Shown: piece after piece, positions 63,872-64,000 of the stretch
Position numbering within the stretch: position 1 is the first letter of the stretch
Layout of the letters: every line of letters begins with the position of its first letter
Made by a program: the position numbers and the translations under genes
Origin: Orlajensenia leifsoniae
Lineage (GTDB): Bacteria > Actinomycetota > Actinomycetes > Actinomycetales > Microbacteriaceae
DNA: 64,000 nucleotides
Assembly: GCF_004570845.1 (NCBI RefSeq)
Contig: NZ_SPQZ01000001.1
Coordinates: forward strand, 620,001 to 684,000
Direction: 5' to 3'
The notes under the pieces: model-generated
The model's input: only the letters and a program-made list of their open reading frames with translations
Database searches by the model: none
Told to the model about the DNA's origin: nothing

Positions 63872-64000
63872 CTCCTCACCTCCTGCGGAACGCGCAGTAC
63901 CGAACGGGTGCGGAGGGGACCGCCCGCACGTGTCGCGAGTCTACCCACGCCGCCGCGCGAGACGACGCGATAGGTTGGGGATCGCTCAGCTTCCGTCACG

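Overview
The window is high-G+C actinobacterial DNA. The core gene order (ftsH-folE-folP-folB-folK-DUF3180-PH-PH-DUF2520-panC-lysS, tilS-hpt, ppa, clpC, radA), the frequent GTG/TTG starts and the very common GGATGCC/GGCATCC heptamer point to the family Microbacteriaceae. No species is assigned.

Region 1 (1-24358) looks like accessory DNA. It is lower in G+C to the eye and poor in the GGATGCC heptamer, and it ends exactly at the 3' end of tRNA-Ser(CGA). From left to right it holds: a truncated type-B carboxylesterase; a VOC protein; two tandem, clearly paralogous LAL-type LuxR regulators; a DHA2-type efflux pump; two short-chain dehydrogenases; a stress-protein-17M-like membrane protein; a PoxB-like ThDP enzyme overlapping a membrane protein; a divergent three-helix-bundle protein and APC permease; orphan small proteins; a four-gene operon of small membrane proteins; a GyrI-like protein; a broken DUF1023-type hydrolase with a lipoprotein and a helical protein; an alpha/beta hydrolase; a DUF1801 protein; and several very small proteins. 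No integrase or transposase is visible in the window.

Region 2 (24359-53119) is core chromosome. It holds tRNA-Ser, a carboxyethylornithine-synthase-like enzyme, radA, a GNAT of the ArgA type, and clpC with a ClgR-like box. It continues with a DUF2975-XRE operon behind a clear promoter/operator, pirin, cardiolipin synthase and lysS. A tightly overlapping run from ftsH down through folate and pantothenate genes to lysS may be one transcription unit of about 10 kb. Next come hpt, tilS and ppa, and two paralogous secreted cell-wall hydrolases that share a coiled-coil region but carry different catalytic domains (M23 and NlpC/P60). The region closes with the tRNA-Glu, tRNA-Asp and tRNA-Phe genes and a strong terminator.

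Region 3 (53447-64000) is an exopolysaccharide locus. A seven-gene, translationally coupled plus-strand operon encodes an initiating glycosylphosphotransferase, three glycosyltransferases, a CDP-alcohol phosphotransferase, a fused Wzz/tyrosine-kinase-like protein and a Wzy-like polymerase. A convergent pair encodes an acyltransferase and a fucosyltransferase-like protein. No flippase is seen before the window ends.

No CRISPR array, rRNA, intact insertion sequence or prophage gene was recognised.
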